Positions 47,638 to 60,563 are shown, counted from the stretch's first letter. The stretch: DNA of 64,000 nt from Volvariella volvacea V23 (GCA_000349905.1 KB722748.1:306798-370797), one strand, 5' to 3'. Made by a program: numbers and translations. Notes: a model not told the origin generated them from the sequence alone.

Positions 47638-49303
47638 ATGCTGATATCTGAAGAGCTTGAGGCCAAGATTGAACGACTTGAAGACGAGCTCAAGGACGAA
47701 AAGACCCGTAGGTTACAACTCGAGATCGAGAATGTGCAATTGGTTCTCGAGGTTTCGTCTTTGAAGGCCCAGGTTGGGCTTCACAACCTGCGATCAGAAC
47801 TCCAAGCACATCTGCTACAGGGCAATAGTTCCAGTGGACGTGAGGTGAGTATTAGTCTTTTCCCATAAACTGCTTTGATCTCTCATGGCACTACAAACAA
47901 CTCGATGGGTAATTGAAGCTAGCCAGGAGACGATATGACAAGACTACTGAAACAAGAATCATTGACGTCTCGTCCAGAAATTCCTGCTAGTTCCCAATCA
48001 ACCAGCCGATTTTCATGGGTATGGATCATCCAGCAGTTCACCCAAATGCTATCACTAAGCATTTACTGGACAGGAATCACCACAGCATCCATCCACAAGT
48101 ACAAGTGGTTTAAAACGGGTTGCACAAAGCACCTTGGAAGTAACAAATGTCAATCCAACCAGCGAGCCCGACATGCCTGCCCAGAAAAAACGACGTGTAG
48201 ATGCATCCCTAGCTCATAGTGCCACACGAGCACCCAATGGTACTATCTACCCTTATCCTAGTCCAGCAGAATCCTCAAGTGCCATTCATACTCGTAATTC
48301 TTATAATGCATCTACACTGGAAGGGGTTGTTGACCCTTGGGCAGACGGTGATGATGAAATGCCCTCAGCTACCACGCCATCCAGACCTACCCCGATGAAC
48401 CCAAGTGTACGTCCTCCCGCCCTACCAGTGTGAAAATCATAGATATTCACTGATCACCCGATAAAGAACCTCTCTCCCCACGCCAAAATCAACACCCTCG
48501 CCGACTTCAACCAATACGTCCAATCCGCCTCTCTCGACTATCGTCTTTCCTCCAAGCCCATTCCCACCATCTTCGATCGCCAATTCCTCTTCCAAGCCTA
48601 CGACGTTCACAAAATCAAGTTCTGGAGCCGCATCATCTGCCCAATCACCAAGAGCACCCGCCACATCTACTGTGCCACACCCGAACTCAACCCCTTCATC
48701 CCAAAAATCAGCGGGAAGCCAGGGATTTTGTATACGGGAACAAACTCGAAGATCCAGGCTGAGCGAGACGACAGCTGGCAACCGGAGCCGTTTTGGCGGA
48801 ACGAAAAGGTCAGCCTGGTGGTTAGGGATTTTCCGCAGAGGTGGAGATACGTTGGGGAGTACATGAGGAGGTTAGAAGCACCGATGACCCCGAAACAGTT
48901 TAGTAGCCTCAGGTTAGAGGTATGTGGCAAGAGCTCTTTCCGTTCAGCTGTGCTAGCAAGGTATGGAGTTGGCTGAAATACGAGCTGAATGTTCGCTTAG
49001 GTCCGTGAGAAATGGGCAGATCTCATTGCCAAGGCTGCTTCAAACAGTCCGCTACGGCACTTGCGAGAGCGTATTGTTGAAATCAACGATGGAAGTGAGA
49101 ATCTTAGCATCGCGGATGTCATAAGAGCATTATACACAGGGAGGGCAGTAAGTGGAGTGTTCAAAATTGCAACAGAGGGCTGACGCCTATTGTTCTATTC
49201 GTAGAGCCTAACAGTCTTAGGCATCGTGTGTGTAGGATACGATTACGACTTCGCGGAGGATATAAGAACACGATATGCGAATTACAAAGCCTCGAATGAT
49301 TGA
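47638..49303 (+). CDS. DUF6697-like protein, tandem copy 2
   Basis: Secure exons are 47638-47844, 48074-48406, 48443-48919, 49001-49147 and 49205-49303, all in phase. A small exon at about 47919-47966 may lie between the first two. The coiled coil (LEAKIERLEDELKDEKTRR) is followed by a Ser/Pro-rich linker with PAQKKRRVD, then KFWSRIICPITKSTRHIYC, SGKPGILYTG, WRYVGEYMRRLEAPMTP, VREKWADLIAKA and the ending GIVCVGYDYDFAEDIR. It parallels the gene at 40677 block by block and shares its orientation, so the two arose by tandem duplication. Function unknown. Confidence 0.85.
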
Positions 49304-49811
49304 CTCCCTTGGAGATGTATCTTGCGCTTTCACTGTGTTAATATACGATTAGGCCTATGTAGCTGACCCATTTTATACCACTTTGCTGTACCGAATCGGA
49401 TTGTATCTTGGATCACCAGTAGCTTGGGATACTTCTGTAATATATGTATTTGCATATGCGCCTGCGCTCGTATGAAGTATCATATTAGCACCTGGCAAAC
49501 AATACTTAAAGCTTCATTGATAGCGTAAGAGGGTAGTATTATACATTGCGTCATTATGAGTCCACTTGGGACTTTGAAACGAATGAGTACCAGAACTAGG
49601 AGCAAAAAGAGCGAGTGCAAGTCTAGTAGTATGAAGGAACAACGGGAAGAGGATAGCGAACGAAGGAAATGACGAAAGCGTGCGCATATGAGAGGGTGAA
49701 AGAGACAATGAAGGGAATGTGGTTTTGTAGGTGAAGGAAACCTCAGCACGAAGACCAAAAGGCAGAAAAGAGTGACAGGACCCAACGAGAGAAACCAAAA
49801 GAAAAAGCCAT
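49304..49811. other. Intergenic region between convergent genes
   Basis: The 3' flanks of the DUF6697-like gene and the F-box/WD40 gene. No additional gene is seen. Confidence 0.45.
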
Positions 49812-52800
49812 TTACATAGTAGATTGTTTTTCCCTCTTCCTCTTTGTCTTCCCGCTTCCACTCCCTTCCCCATCATCCCGCTTCTCCCTATCTTCACTCC
49901 CTTCCACCCCATCGTCCGCTTCGTCATCGTCACCACCGTCCTCTCCTCTCCCTTCCGTCTCCCCACCTCTCTCCCCTCTCAAACTCCATATCTCAATAAC
50001 AGTTCTCCCATCCCTCCTGCACATAACCGCACAAACATCCCTCCCGCTCCTACCTCCACCAAACCCAACCTTCCACACGCTCTCACTCCCCTTACTCAAA
50101 TCCCTCACGTAGTTGCCCGTCTCCGTCTCGAACAGCCTCGTCCGCCCATCGTTCCCGCCCGTCACCAAGAAGTGCTTGTCAAATTGGAGGGAGGTGACGG
50201 AGGAGTCGTGGGCAGCGATGCGGTGAAGCGGGTCGTAGGTGGAGAGGGAGAAGGTTATGACGCGGCCGTCTGAGCCGCCGGTGGCGAGAATTGTGGGGGA
50301 GAGTTGGAGCTGGCAGACGAGGGCTGTGTGGCCTGTTAGGAGGGCTTTGCATTGGCTGGAGGGAGTATGTGTGAGGGATGAAGTGAAGCGAAAAAAGTCG
50401 AACTTACCCAGTTGCGGCATCCCAGACTCTGACTGTAGTATCTAAACCACCGGAAGCGATGCGAATGCCATCGTACGCCACCGAATAAATCTGATGATAG
50501 TGTCCCCTAAGAACATGTATACACTCTCCTGTATCCACATCCCACAGCTGTATTGAAACCGCAGGTCAGATATCAACCTCATCCCATCAAATTTCACGGT
50601 ACTTACCCTACAAGTAGTATCATAACTCCCACTCACAACCTTATTCCCACAAACATCTAAGCACCTCACACTCTGGTGGTGTCCCTCCAAAACTCTCAGC
50701 ATCCGCCCCTTCTGTACATCCCACACCCTCAAAGTGGCATCTCTAGCACCCGTCACAGCGACAGGTCTTCCGTCTAACACTTTAATGCACCTAATGGTTG
50801 ACGTATGGCCGGGTAGTGCATAGATACAGTAACCGGTGTTGATATCCCATACTCGTAGGATCTTGTCGCAGCCTCCGCTGACAACAATAGAGTTTGGCTG
50901 TCCCCAGCCGTTGGAGGCACCGCATTGATTTTCCGGACGTTTTGGAGGGGTGGAGGAAGAGGAGGGTCCGGGTTCAGGTTGAGGAGTGTCATCTGAAAGA
51001 ATCCGTTAGGAAGGGATGTATGGTATGCTAACGAGTAGCTTACCCATGTTGTCATAGCATGATGGGGAACTCATCCTCATAGGCGAAGACCTATTCCTAA
51101 TCGGCGCCTTTCCCTTCCCTTTATCGCTGCTGCTACACTCCATCATGTCCTCATCCATCCCATCCGAATATTCCCTCCTTACAGACGGGTGGAAGGGATC
51201 TAGACCCAACGCCACACGCAACGAAGGTGGCAAGTACTGATCTAATGCTCGAGTGTTGTTCATACCACCTGAAGATGAAGGTGCTGCCGCTGCCAATCCG
51301 CCTCCAATGCCTTGTCCGCGTCTGCCAGTACGGGCCGATCTTCCCTCACGGTGCCTCCGTGACGATGACGATGAGCTTGTGTTTCCACGTCGGATGTAAT
51401 CCCATCCGTCCTGTTTCTGACCCGCATCACGCTTATCGCCATCTTCCATCTCTTCATCTTCACGTTCATAAGCACCTACAACTGGCCCACCAACCCAGGA
51501 TCCTCCCTTGCTGACTAGACAGACCCCCCAGACGCCCAGGTCATGCCCGACTAGAGTCCGAGCTAAAACGCCAGTTTTCGCACTGAAGATGTGGATCTTG
51601 CTGTTGGCTAGACCGGCAACGACCCAGTCGGAATCGATAGAGAGCGAGGTGATGACCCCGTTATCGGGCTCAACAACGGGAAGCGCATGTTCCCGGAGTA
51701 GATGACCACCATGCCTCCAGTTTTGCACTAAACAATATGTGTTGTCGTCAGTATGGGTAAACAACACTGATGAATAATGACGCACTTATTATGTACGATT
51801 CCTTGAAATGCTGTTGATATGAGAATGGGCGTTGTTGTGGGTCGTCATGACGTCTTAAATTGTCGCTTCTGTACAATAAAGTTGATGCACCGGACAACGT
51901 TTCCGTGGTGGGTGAGACCACAGAAGAGGATGTAAGGAAGGAGGAGGAGGAAGGGGAGGAGGGACCAGAGGATTGCTGGCTCCTGGTTCTAGTAGTTAGC
52001 CATTCCAGGGCTGGATCCATTGGACAATGAGCAAATCTCTCAAGCTCGACCAGGGGTTCGTGTCCATTGCTATTGTTGATTGCTTGAAGCTCGCTTGTCA
52101 AATGGACTTCAGGTTGGGAGCGGGAAGAGGAAGGGTCGGGTATATGCGCGGGCATTAATGAATTAGATTGGCCATCGAGGTTGGACGTACTTGGACCAAC
52201 CAAAGATGGAGAGATTGAATTGGCTGTTGCATTGGTGGCTGTGGGATCGGAGGACCCTGTGGGGTAATAGGGCGAAGGGGAGGGGGACGAGATCGCGATG
52301 CTGGTTGAGTTGGGCTCGGCATCGAAGTGAGGGAGCTCTTCTTCATCCCAGTCGTCGTAGCCTGATGCCAAGCACATTTGTTTCCAGACCCACTCATCGC
52401 TGACCAGTCTCCTCCAAGTCCGGCTAACCTGGGAAGCTCGTGCCAAGGTCCTCGGGTCGTCTATGAAAGAGAGGATGTGGAGAGCAAGTTCTATGGGGAG
52501 GGAAGCGAGGAAGTCGCGTTTGAGTAGGGGGGCGATCGTGGTCGAGATGAAGAGCAGCTCTGCTGGGGTGCATGACTGGAGTATGGAGACGAGGTACTGA
52601 CGTCGCAGCGTCGGGTTTGCTTGGGGCGAGAGCAAGGTGAATGGGTGTGGCATGAGGGTTGAGTTTCGATGGGAATCAGGAGGGGAGGGCGATGGGGCAG
52701 GTGTGGGAGGGCCTGCTATTGGCATGTAGAGCGTCTGCGACTGGTGGGACTGGGTGGCCGTGGTGGCTGGATTGGATGGGTCGGCGGCGGTGGTGGGTGC

Positions 52801-52929
52801 TGAGCTGGACATCGGAGAGAGCAACGAGGAGCTGAGCAGGGTGCTGCTGGTGTTGGGGTCGATGAGCTTGAGGGGATCGAGTGGGATGGGCTGAGCAGTG
52901 TGCATGGCACCCGCAATGTGCGTGAACAA
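49812..52929 (-). CDS. F-box/WD40 protein, Cdc4/Fbw7-like SCF substrate receptor
   Basis: Five exons, 51786-52929, 51044-51727, 50607-50992, 50408-50547 and 49812-50355, 965 residues in phase. A long Ser/Pro/Thr-rich N-terminus leads to an F-box (LPIELALHILSFIDDPRTLARASQVSRTWRRL), which would bind Skp1. Serine-rich linkers follow, then WD40 repeats such as DKILRVWDINTGYCIYALPGH, DATLRVWDVQKG, CRLWDVDTGECIHVLRGH and GSDGRVITF. The extra insert after GHDLGVWGV and the GHTSTIRCI / GHHQSVRCLDV pattern recall Cdc4/Fbw7/Pop1. Such proteins present phosphorylated substrates to the SCF ubiquitin ligase. The C-terminus is acidic then basic (KTKRKREKQ), possibly a nuclear signal. Confidence 0.88.
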
Positions 52930-53063
52930 CGGACTTGAGCTGGGTATTGTATGCTCAGGGTTAGCAAATTGTATTGCGTTTTAATCATTACATAATAAGC
53001 AAAAATAATAAACATTTAGATATCATCGCACACGCAGTGCTTTCGTTCAGTCCACCAGTTGCA
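52930..53063. promoter_or_regulatory. 134-bp divergent promoter of the F-box/WD40 and J-domain genes
   Basis: The two start codons are only 134 bp apart and face outward. The middle is AT-rich (around 52970-53020). No other space is available for either promoter. Confidence 0.6.
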
Positions 53064-55129
53064 ATGTCCTCAACGTCCTCCCCGAATCCCTCAATACCCT
53101 CCGCGTCATCCTCCGCGTCGCTCCTCCCCTCCAGTACTCCTTCAACTCCGCCATCAAGCGTCCCAGATCAATCGCAAACACCTTCACCGACCGAAGAAGC
53201 ATCAGGAGATGGTGCCCCAGACCAAAAATCGAAGGAAGATCTCATTGCACAAGCTGAAAAGGTCAAAGAGCAGGGGAATGTGGTCTTCAAGGCTGGCAAA
53301 TATAACGAGGCCATAGGACTCTACACCCAAGCCATCGGTTCGTTACTCTCATCTTGTGCCATGCTCCCCTCTTCTGTTCTGCGCCTTCCTCTGACCCTGT
53401 GCGGCGAAGTAAACGCGAATACTCACCTTTGATGGGATTATTCAATTTGAAATGCTGAATAGAACTCAACCAACTCGAGCCGTCCTATCTCACTAACCGG
53501 GCAGCTGCCTACATGGCCCTGAAACGTTTCCGTCCGGCATTAGACGATTGCACCGTAGCAGCGAACCTCCAGTTATCCTCCCCATCCCCCAAAACCCTCG
53601 TTCGACTTGCCAGATGCCATCTAGCTCTCGGTTCCTCAGCAGCTGCGCTCAAAACGATATCTTCCGTGCTTGACATTGAGCCAAAGAATTCAGCAGCTTT
53701 GCAGCTCCGTGACAAAGTCCAAGTTCTTGAAGGCCACCTGAAGAACTTTGGTGCGGCGAAAGGGAAGAAAGACTGGGGCATGGCCAGATTAGCCCTTGAT
53801 AAGTGTTTACAAGCCATTGAAGGCGAAGGCGGTGAGATTCCTACCGAGTGGAGGATCTGGAGAGTGGAATTGGAGCTGTCAAGGAAGAACTTGGATGCCG
53901 CAAGCACTGCAGCAAAGTCAGAAGCTCGCTCATTAGTTTTGCCGATGTGCTGATTAATTTGATATCATATAGCGACGCGCTTCGTCTCAACCCGAACTCG
54001 CCAGAAGTTCTTGCCCTTCGTGGTCTGGTGCTCTTCCTGTCAGGCAAAATACCTCAAGCGATTCAACATGCTGCAAGTGCATTGCGTTTCGATCCAGGAC
54101 ATGAGCAGGCACTTCAGCTGCGTAAACGGGCGAAAGACGTTGAGCGGCTAAAGGAGGAAGGAAACAAAGAGTTCAAGACTGCAAGATATCAGCAAGCCAT
54201 AGAAAAGTATACTGAAGCCCTAGAGGTAGGTTTCGTGCAAGCGAAGCGGAGTCTCGTGCTGACACCACGCATTACTTGTAGCGAATAGGCGATAAAGAGG
54301 AAGAAGCTGGAGGTGGCTTGATACGAGCAACTCTCCTCTCAAATCGAGCCACAACACTATTAAAAGTACGTCTCTTCTTACCCTCCTTCTCACCCCTCCC
54401 CTCAACCCACCTACAGCAAAACAAACACGACGAAGCCCTCGCAGACATTGACACCTCCCTCTTCCTCCAACCCACCTCCTTCAAAGCCCTTCGAACCCGT
54501 GCCCGTCTGAATCTCCATTTCGAAAAATACGAGTCCTCGATCTCCGACTTCAATTCCGCTATTGAGCAAGCCTCGATGGAAGGCTCGGCCACGGATACAG
54601 ATGTGAGGGGGTTGAGGGCGGAGCTGAAGAAGGCCGAGGCGGCGTTGAAGAGATCAAAGACGAAGGATTATTACAAGATATTAGGCGTGCCGAGGGACTG
54701 TAATGATGCAGATATCAAGAAAGCGTATAGGAGGGAGAGTTTGAAGCATCATCCTGATAAAGTATGGCACTTGAACCCTCAGCCATCCAGTTCACGGCCG
54801 TTTCTGACTGCACTGCTTTGTAGGGAGGAGATGAAGAGAAGTTCAAACTTGTTGTCGAGGCACATGCTGTTCTCTCTGACCCACGCCGTCGAGAACGGTA
54901 TGACCTAGGCGAAGACGAGGATGGCATGAACGACGGTGGGAACGCCCATGGATTCCCAGGCGGGATGTCGCAAGCCGATCTGGCCAACATATTTGCCCAG
55001 TTTGGTGGCGGTGGCATGGGCGGGATGGGCGGTGGGTTTGGAGGTGGTGGATTTAGCGCTGGTGGGTTCCCTGGAGGCGGGAGAAGAGGGAGTGGGCACT
55101 CGCATTTTAATCAAGGCTTCCCATTCTAA
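53064..55129 (+). CDS. TPR and J-domain co-chaperone, DNAJC7/TPR2-like
   Basis: Six exons, 53064-53337, 53463-53916, 53973-54225, 54282-54365, 54417-54761 and 54824-55129, 571 residues in phase. A Ser/Pro-rich N-terminus is followed by two TPR arrays. Typical units are [44 protein letters not shown] and [27 protein letters not shown]-terminal J domain follows: [22 protein letters not shown], then SLKHHPDK with the catalytic HPD. The intron falls directly after HPDK. A Gly-rich, Met-containing tail ends the protein. DNAJC7-type proteins hand clients between Hsp70 and Hsp90 in the cytosol. The start at 53064 was preferred over an upstream in-frame Met that would add atypical sequence. Confidence 0.92.
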
Positions 55130-55800
55130 GTTTGAGGGGTTTGTGCTTTGCTTAGAGCTCGAGGGAGGCTGGATTACCGGCAAGGTGGCTCTTCTTTGCC
55201 GTGGAAAGGCTGTACTATGCATTCGTATATCTTGTACAGTATAACCATGTCTGCTGACGCGCTTTATATATATACACTAGTAGTTCGTATTAAACCCTCG
55301 TACTTGTATGTGATATGGTATATCCAGATGTCTACAAAGCTGACTAGGTGGATGGCTGTCCATTCCTCAGATTTTGGTCAAGGATCGCAATGACATCAAG
55401 GTTGCACACGTGGAAGTTCTCACCAGGGTCCCAGGGACGAGACATGGCTGTCACCATGGCCTGCAGACCAGACGGCATCGAACCCCAGCAACGTCGAGGA
55501 CGAGGAGCCTGTGCTTGGAAAGCAACGCTGCCATCTCAGAACCCAACGCACGCACAAACTTCAAGACTGGTTGCGCCGGAACAGCGATTCCCACGCGGCG
55601 AAGCTGCTGACGCAGCTGTTGATGTACACCCCGTAGATGCCGCTGATTCCGCCGAAATGTCTGAATCTCCACCGTGACGCCCCTTCCAGGCCTTGTGCTT
55701 CCCGTTGTACACGACGCCTTGCCCCCATCCTCCTTCCCACAGGTCTCTGGACGCCTTTCTCCTCTATACCATCTCATACCCCTCCTAATCGCAGTCTGTC
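55130..55800. other. Intergenic region between tandem genes
   Basis: Open frames at 55348-55677 and on the minus strand have arbitrary composition and no motif. The region should hold the terminator of the J-domain gene and the promoter of the Ytp1-like gene. Confidence 0.4.
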
Positions 55801-58094
55801 ATGCCCAGCAGACTGCAAGCCGCGCTATTTTTGGCTTCAACGCTGATTTTTTATGTACGGGCACACCCACACCACGACCAACCCTCGGAGGAGCAGTCCA
55901 ATGCACCCATCGACGTGATATTATGGCTGCATATGATTGTGCAGGCCTCTGTGTGGGGCGTCCTCTTTCCGATAGGCATGGTCTTGGGAATCACCCGAAG
56001 TCGATGGCATGTCCCTCTGCAGGTACGGCGCGCGCATACAATTGTTGTCGTCAAGCATGTTCACCCATATATCTTCAGAGCGTCGGTTTTCTCGCCACCT
56101 TTGCAGGATACATCTTCGCGCACAACCACCAAGGGCGCCAGTTCTCCCACAGTTTCCACGGAACGTTCGCAAACATTCTCTACGCCCCGATTTTCGGCCA
56201 ACTCTTCCTCGGCATATACCTCAAACTGCATATCCACGAGGAGACAATACGTCCGTACGCAGTGGTAGCTCATGGAATCTTGGGAAAGTCGTATCCCCTT
56301 CTCGGGTGGACGCAGATGGTCATGGGTGCTGCGACCTTGGGAGGGTATTGTCGTGGTGGTGCTTTAGGTATGTCAGCACCCTATTTCTCCGGCGGTGGCG
56401 GATGTTGATTAGGACATTGTGATTAATCAAGGTCAATGCTTGGCGCATTACATCATGGGTAGTGGCTTTATCGGCTATGCAGTGATCATGGCCATACTTT
56501 TGTTGGTCGGAGAACAATGGATCAGGAGGAAAGGACAAAGTCCAGAGTGGTTTGATTCATGGTATGCTGCGTGCTCTCTACTGGTTCATATGATACTCAC
56601 TCTGCTTCTTAGGGTTATCATGCTCTGGGTGCGTTATCGTCTAGGGTGTCTATGAAGTCACACTAATTAGTGCAATGATTTCGTGATCTAGGGTATTGGT
56701 AAGTTAACTGCTCTGTTCCTCCTCTTGCAAAACTGACTTGGTTCAGTAAATACTTTTACTGAGCATCATGGGCATGGTTGGTCCGTCAAGGATATGCAAC
56801 ATACGTAAGCCGTTGCCAAGCTGCTACACTCTCGTCCCTGCTCATCCTTCATTTGCAGAATTTTGGGAGTTCTATGTATGCGCCAAATCTCTGAAGAGCA
56901 TTGTATCACCAACTAACGCATCTATAGGGTGGGCTGGTGGAATACTAGGTATTTACCTCTCTCGAGGTAACAAGCGAAACGTTATCCCAAGTATCATGTG
57001 TGTACCACTCTCGTGCCAGTAGCCTCCTTTAGCACTAAAACCATCGCATATAGCATCATCCTGACCGGATGGGCAATGTCCGACCACGCACAAGCACTGA
57101 TGATCTCAACCAAAGTCCACGCCGTATTCGGTTACACGCTCATCCTTGCGGGGGTAACACGCATAATTGAAATCTGCTTCTTCGTTCCCTCATTTGCGCC
57201 CCTTCCTCCTTCGTCATCTGCTACTTCCATAACGAACCCAAGTGACGCGCCCATCGCGTTACCTGAAACACCAAGAGAACCGACTATCGTTTTCGACGCC
57301 CGGCGTGGTGGAAGGGACTATGATGAAACGGGGAGCGATGGGACTTTGGCTGAGGGCGGTGATGGCTATGGTGATGGCGAGAATGACAGGCTCTTGGAGA
57401 CCGGAAGACCTGGGGATACACGGGTGTCCACTGAGATGCCTGCGACAACGAACGAGTCGAGGCGTCGTCACCATCGGCGACATAGCATGAAGGAGGCTGG
57501 AGGGATGGTGTTTAGGCATCTGCCACCTTTCGTGAGTGTCGTTTTTCGTTCTTTTATTAAGGTTCTCGTGGACTCATTTAATCCCCGTGATTTCTATTTC
57601 ATAGTTGCTCGTATCTTCTGGGTGAGTGTAAATTGTATTTCTCATTCTTGTCGACTCTGACCAACTTGCCTTCTTAGGCTGCTTTTCATGTCTGCGACGG
57701 ATGAAGAACTGGATTATGCGCACGATAATGGAATGGATCATGTCACTTATGTTCTTATCATGTTCAGGTACGCTCCTTTCTCCGTCCATTTGCCTTTTAA
57801 ATAACCATTAAACCTTTAAACTGCAGCATCTCATTCTTGATGTACACCTTCATTCTCGTCCTCATCCGCCTGTATACCAGCACCGGGCGAAATGCAGCCC
57901 CCAAATTGAACAAGTCGAATGTACCCTCCGGCGCTTCCCCGTCTGTGGGCGGAAGCGGACGGGAATCGTCTGCTTTGGTTCGAGGGAATGATGTATACGA
58001 GATGAACGGCGTTGGATCTGGTGCGAGAGGACATGGACGATCGGTGCCTACGAAGGAGGTGCACGTTATCGGGGATGACGAAGATGAGGATTGA
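55801..58094 (+). CDS. Ytp1-like polytopic membrane protein
   Basis: Twelve exons can be placed: 55801-56022, 56079-56367, 56432-56561, 56613-56628, 56692-56698, 56747-56804, 56859-56875, 56928-56997, 57054-57531, 57605-57621, 57678-57767 and 57827-58094. A signal peptide precedes [10 protein letters not shown] cytochrome b561/DUF2427-like helix region follows ([21 protein letters not shown], then [22 protein letters not shown] and [20 protein letters not shown]). The Ytp1 C-terminal domain has [39 protein letters not shown] and [22 protein letters not shown] charged loop with [12 protein letters not shown] and a last helix close the protein. Conserved His residues could bind heme, but function is not known. 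Four exons are 7-17 bases long. Confidence 0.87.
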
Positions 58095-58779
58095 TCAACG
58101 TTGGCGGGTTGGCGGGTTGGCTCGTCGTGTGGTATTTGTTTTTTTGTATCTGGGCTAGATTTTTGTTGTACGAGGGTTGGAGTTTCAGAAGGTGTGGTGT
58201 AAGACGATTTAGGGCTGTATGCGGGGTGGGGTTGCGTGCTTGAAACTCGCGTGTAGGGTGTTGTATTACAGTACGATAGTTTCGTGCGCATATACCCTTG
58301 TCCTTCTCAACACTTACAGCGCATTAATCACCAAAGTCGGGTCGTCTGACAGTGTTAGTGGCGTTATGAACCATAGTTAGGACCGTGTAACTTACAAATT
58401 CTCATCTTATGGGAAAAAAAACACGCATAGATCCAAAGATATATTGGGAGTACATATCAGTTGTTTGTTGGTGTCCCTCAGGCTGTTGATATCCCATAAA
58501 TTAAATTCGGTCCCTACTTGATTGGCAATCGCTTTCTCCCTGTAGTCATTCGATTACAACAATCTTGTAAAGCACGAGGCAAATGAATTTTCATTACTTC
58601 CAAATAATTTGAGATTGTCTTGAAGTTGATATATGCATGCAGCATTAATACCGTCTGAGCAGCTTGTAATGTGCTTTGGAGAGCGTAGGAAAACAGAAGA
58701 GGAAGATGTGTAGACGACAATTCCGAAATTACTAGTTAAATTATAATTGACCTAGTTCCAACAGGATAAGAGTATAATT
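58095..58779. other. Intergenic region between convergent genes
   Basis: No gene accepted. A short minus-strand frame at 58514-58720 has no motif. AT-rich around 58580-58760. Confidence 0.4.
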
Positions 58780-60200
58780 TCACACAACTACCATTCCAGC
58801 TCCAATATCCGATGCCAGTGCTAGGACTGCATTTCCTTTAGAGGTAGATGCTTTCTGAATGATGGCGTATGATCTAGTCGTCTTATTGCATTCATCTGGC
58901 CATGGATGGTAGACGAGTGTGAGAACTGCATTCGACTAGAACACAGAGTAATGATGCCCATAAGATGGGCGAGCAATTACCACAGAGAATATCCCACAAG
59001 GGATGTCCGCAAGTGTGATAAGCTTCCCGACTTCGCCTGATGTACTATCGGCCGACCACACAATCAATCCATGTATTCCTCTTCTGGTAGCAGTAACCAT
59101 TCTGATCGAGTTTCTGCAGATGATAGGACTGGTAAGAAAGTCTTCATGTGTTTTCACGTCAGGAGAGGCCACCCAAAGCTCTGATGAGCCACCGTTCACC
59201 CATAAGAAAGGTGGGATGTCTTTCGTTTTCAAGAATGAGTGAATGCGAAGAAAGATGCGATCACATGGAAGGAGGCAGACGTACATCTATAGACGATATA
59301 AGCGTAACGCTAAAAAGAGAACCAATGACCATACATATATGTGATTTGTGGGTTGAACCCATTTATTGAAATTTGATGGCGTCTCTCCCAAGTCGACCCA
59401 AACCACGATGATGACATAACATAACCCTGTATCTCGATCTGTTACAGAGTATGCCAGATAGTATCCGAAGAGGGAGATGTCAGCTACTTGACCATATGGT
59501 TCTGGTTGCAAGCACTTGAGTTGCTGCGCGACTAGTGTGTACTCTAGAAGCTCTAAGCTGGTATTGCGGACAAGGGATACGCGCCAAACCTCGATGAAAT
59601 AGTCTAAGGATCTGACGAATGCTAATGTTGGGGAAGAGGTATCAACATCCACTGCCATCTTAATTGAGGAGCAAAGTGTTGAATTGGATTGCTCAATGAG
59701 AACGCATGGTGTGGGTTCATTCTCGTCGAGAGCGTAGAACAAGATGGCTCCAGAACCAACCCCCACCAGTAACCAGCAACCTCCTTTCACCAGATGAAGA
59801 CACTTGATGGTGACACCAGGCGAAAGGTCAATGTTTAGTGGACGTTCGCGAATTGGCAGACCATCATCGGTTTTCCATCCGGTCTCCGCACTCTTCCAAC
59901 GTAGGATGAGACGTTCCAACTCTTGGGCGGTATAAGTATTGATTGGTCGTTCGAGGAACAATCCAGGTGGATGGCTCGAGTCGTGGGAGAGTTCTTTATA
60001 GGCTATGGCTTGCCATACGAATTTGGTCTTAGATGCACTGAACAGGCATTTGCAGGCCTAAAAACGGTGCCGTAAATAATAATCTCACAACTTGTGAGCC
60101 GAGCGAAGTGCTGTTGCTTACCTGCCTAATGTGCAGAATGTCTCTCCAAGATAACTCTTGTATGTATAATTTCTGTTAGTATTTCTGGTGGGAGTTCCAC
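58780..60200 (-). pseudogene. F-box-type gene with damaged N-terminus
   Basis: The body is well preserved. ACKCLFSASKTKFVW, then NTYTAQELERLILRWKSAETGW, IKCLHLVKGGCWLLVG, VRSLDYFIEVWRVSLVRN, FLKTKDIPPFLWVNGGSSELWV and a last exon VLTLVYHPWPDECNKTT join across short introns. This resembles the many agaric F-box proteins with a degenerate propeller. The F-box exon is broken: VELPPEILTEII and LSWRDILHIRQ are in different frames, separated by an apparent 4-base tandem duplication (TACATACA near 60164). The ATG present in the relic at 46.9 kb is not conserved here. Probably a recent pseudogene, unless another start and splice path rescues it. Confidence 0.7.
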
Positions 60201-60529
60201 CAATTCAGGTGCCTGCTTTTTATTCTATCCTTCTCGTAGAGTGATTCGAGTTAACTGGATTGAAATAGACTATCACTATTTTTGACCGAGGACGTACAGA
60301 GCTCATCCTTATTTGAAGCACATGGAGTAACTAACAAAGAAAGTTAACCGGGGACGCGATAATGAGGCGAATATAAGATAGAGCAGACCGTGCTTCATTG
60401 AAAGGCGCAAGCGCGAAGTGTCGCGCAGCTCAACGCGCAACAGAGGTGCCCCTTACATAAGCCTATGGTTTCTAAACACGAGGCAACAACACCCAACCAG
60501 GGCCAGGGCATGTGTGCTGTGGCGCGCGA

Positions 60530-60563
60530 CAATACACCTTGCGCAACAATACACCTTGCGCAA
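60530..60563. repeat. Perfect 17-bp tandem duplication
   Basis: CAATACACCTTGCGCAA is present twice, head to tail, just upstream of the next start codon. Confidence 0.9.

Noticed and set aside
55674..56408. A 244-codon open frame on the plus strand
   Set aside because: It overlaps the first two exons of the Ytp1-like gene in another frame; the other frame has the signal peptide, helices and family motifs.
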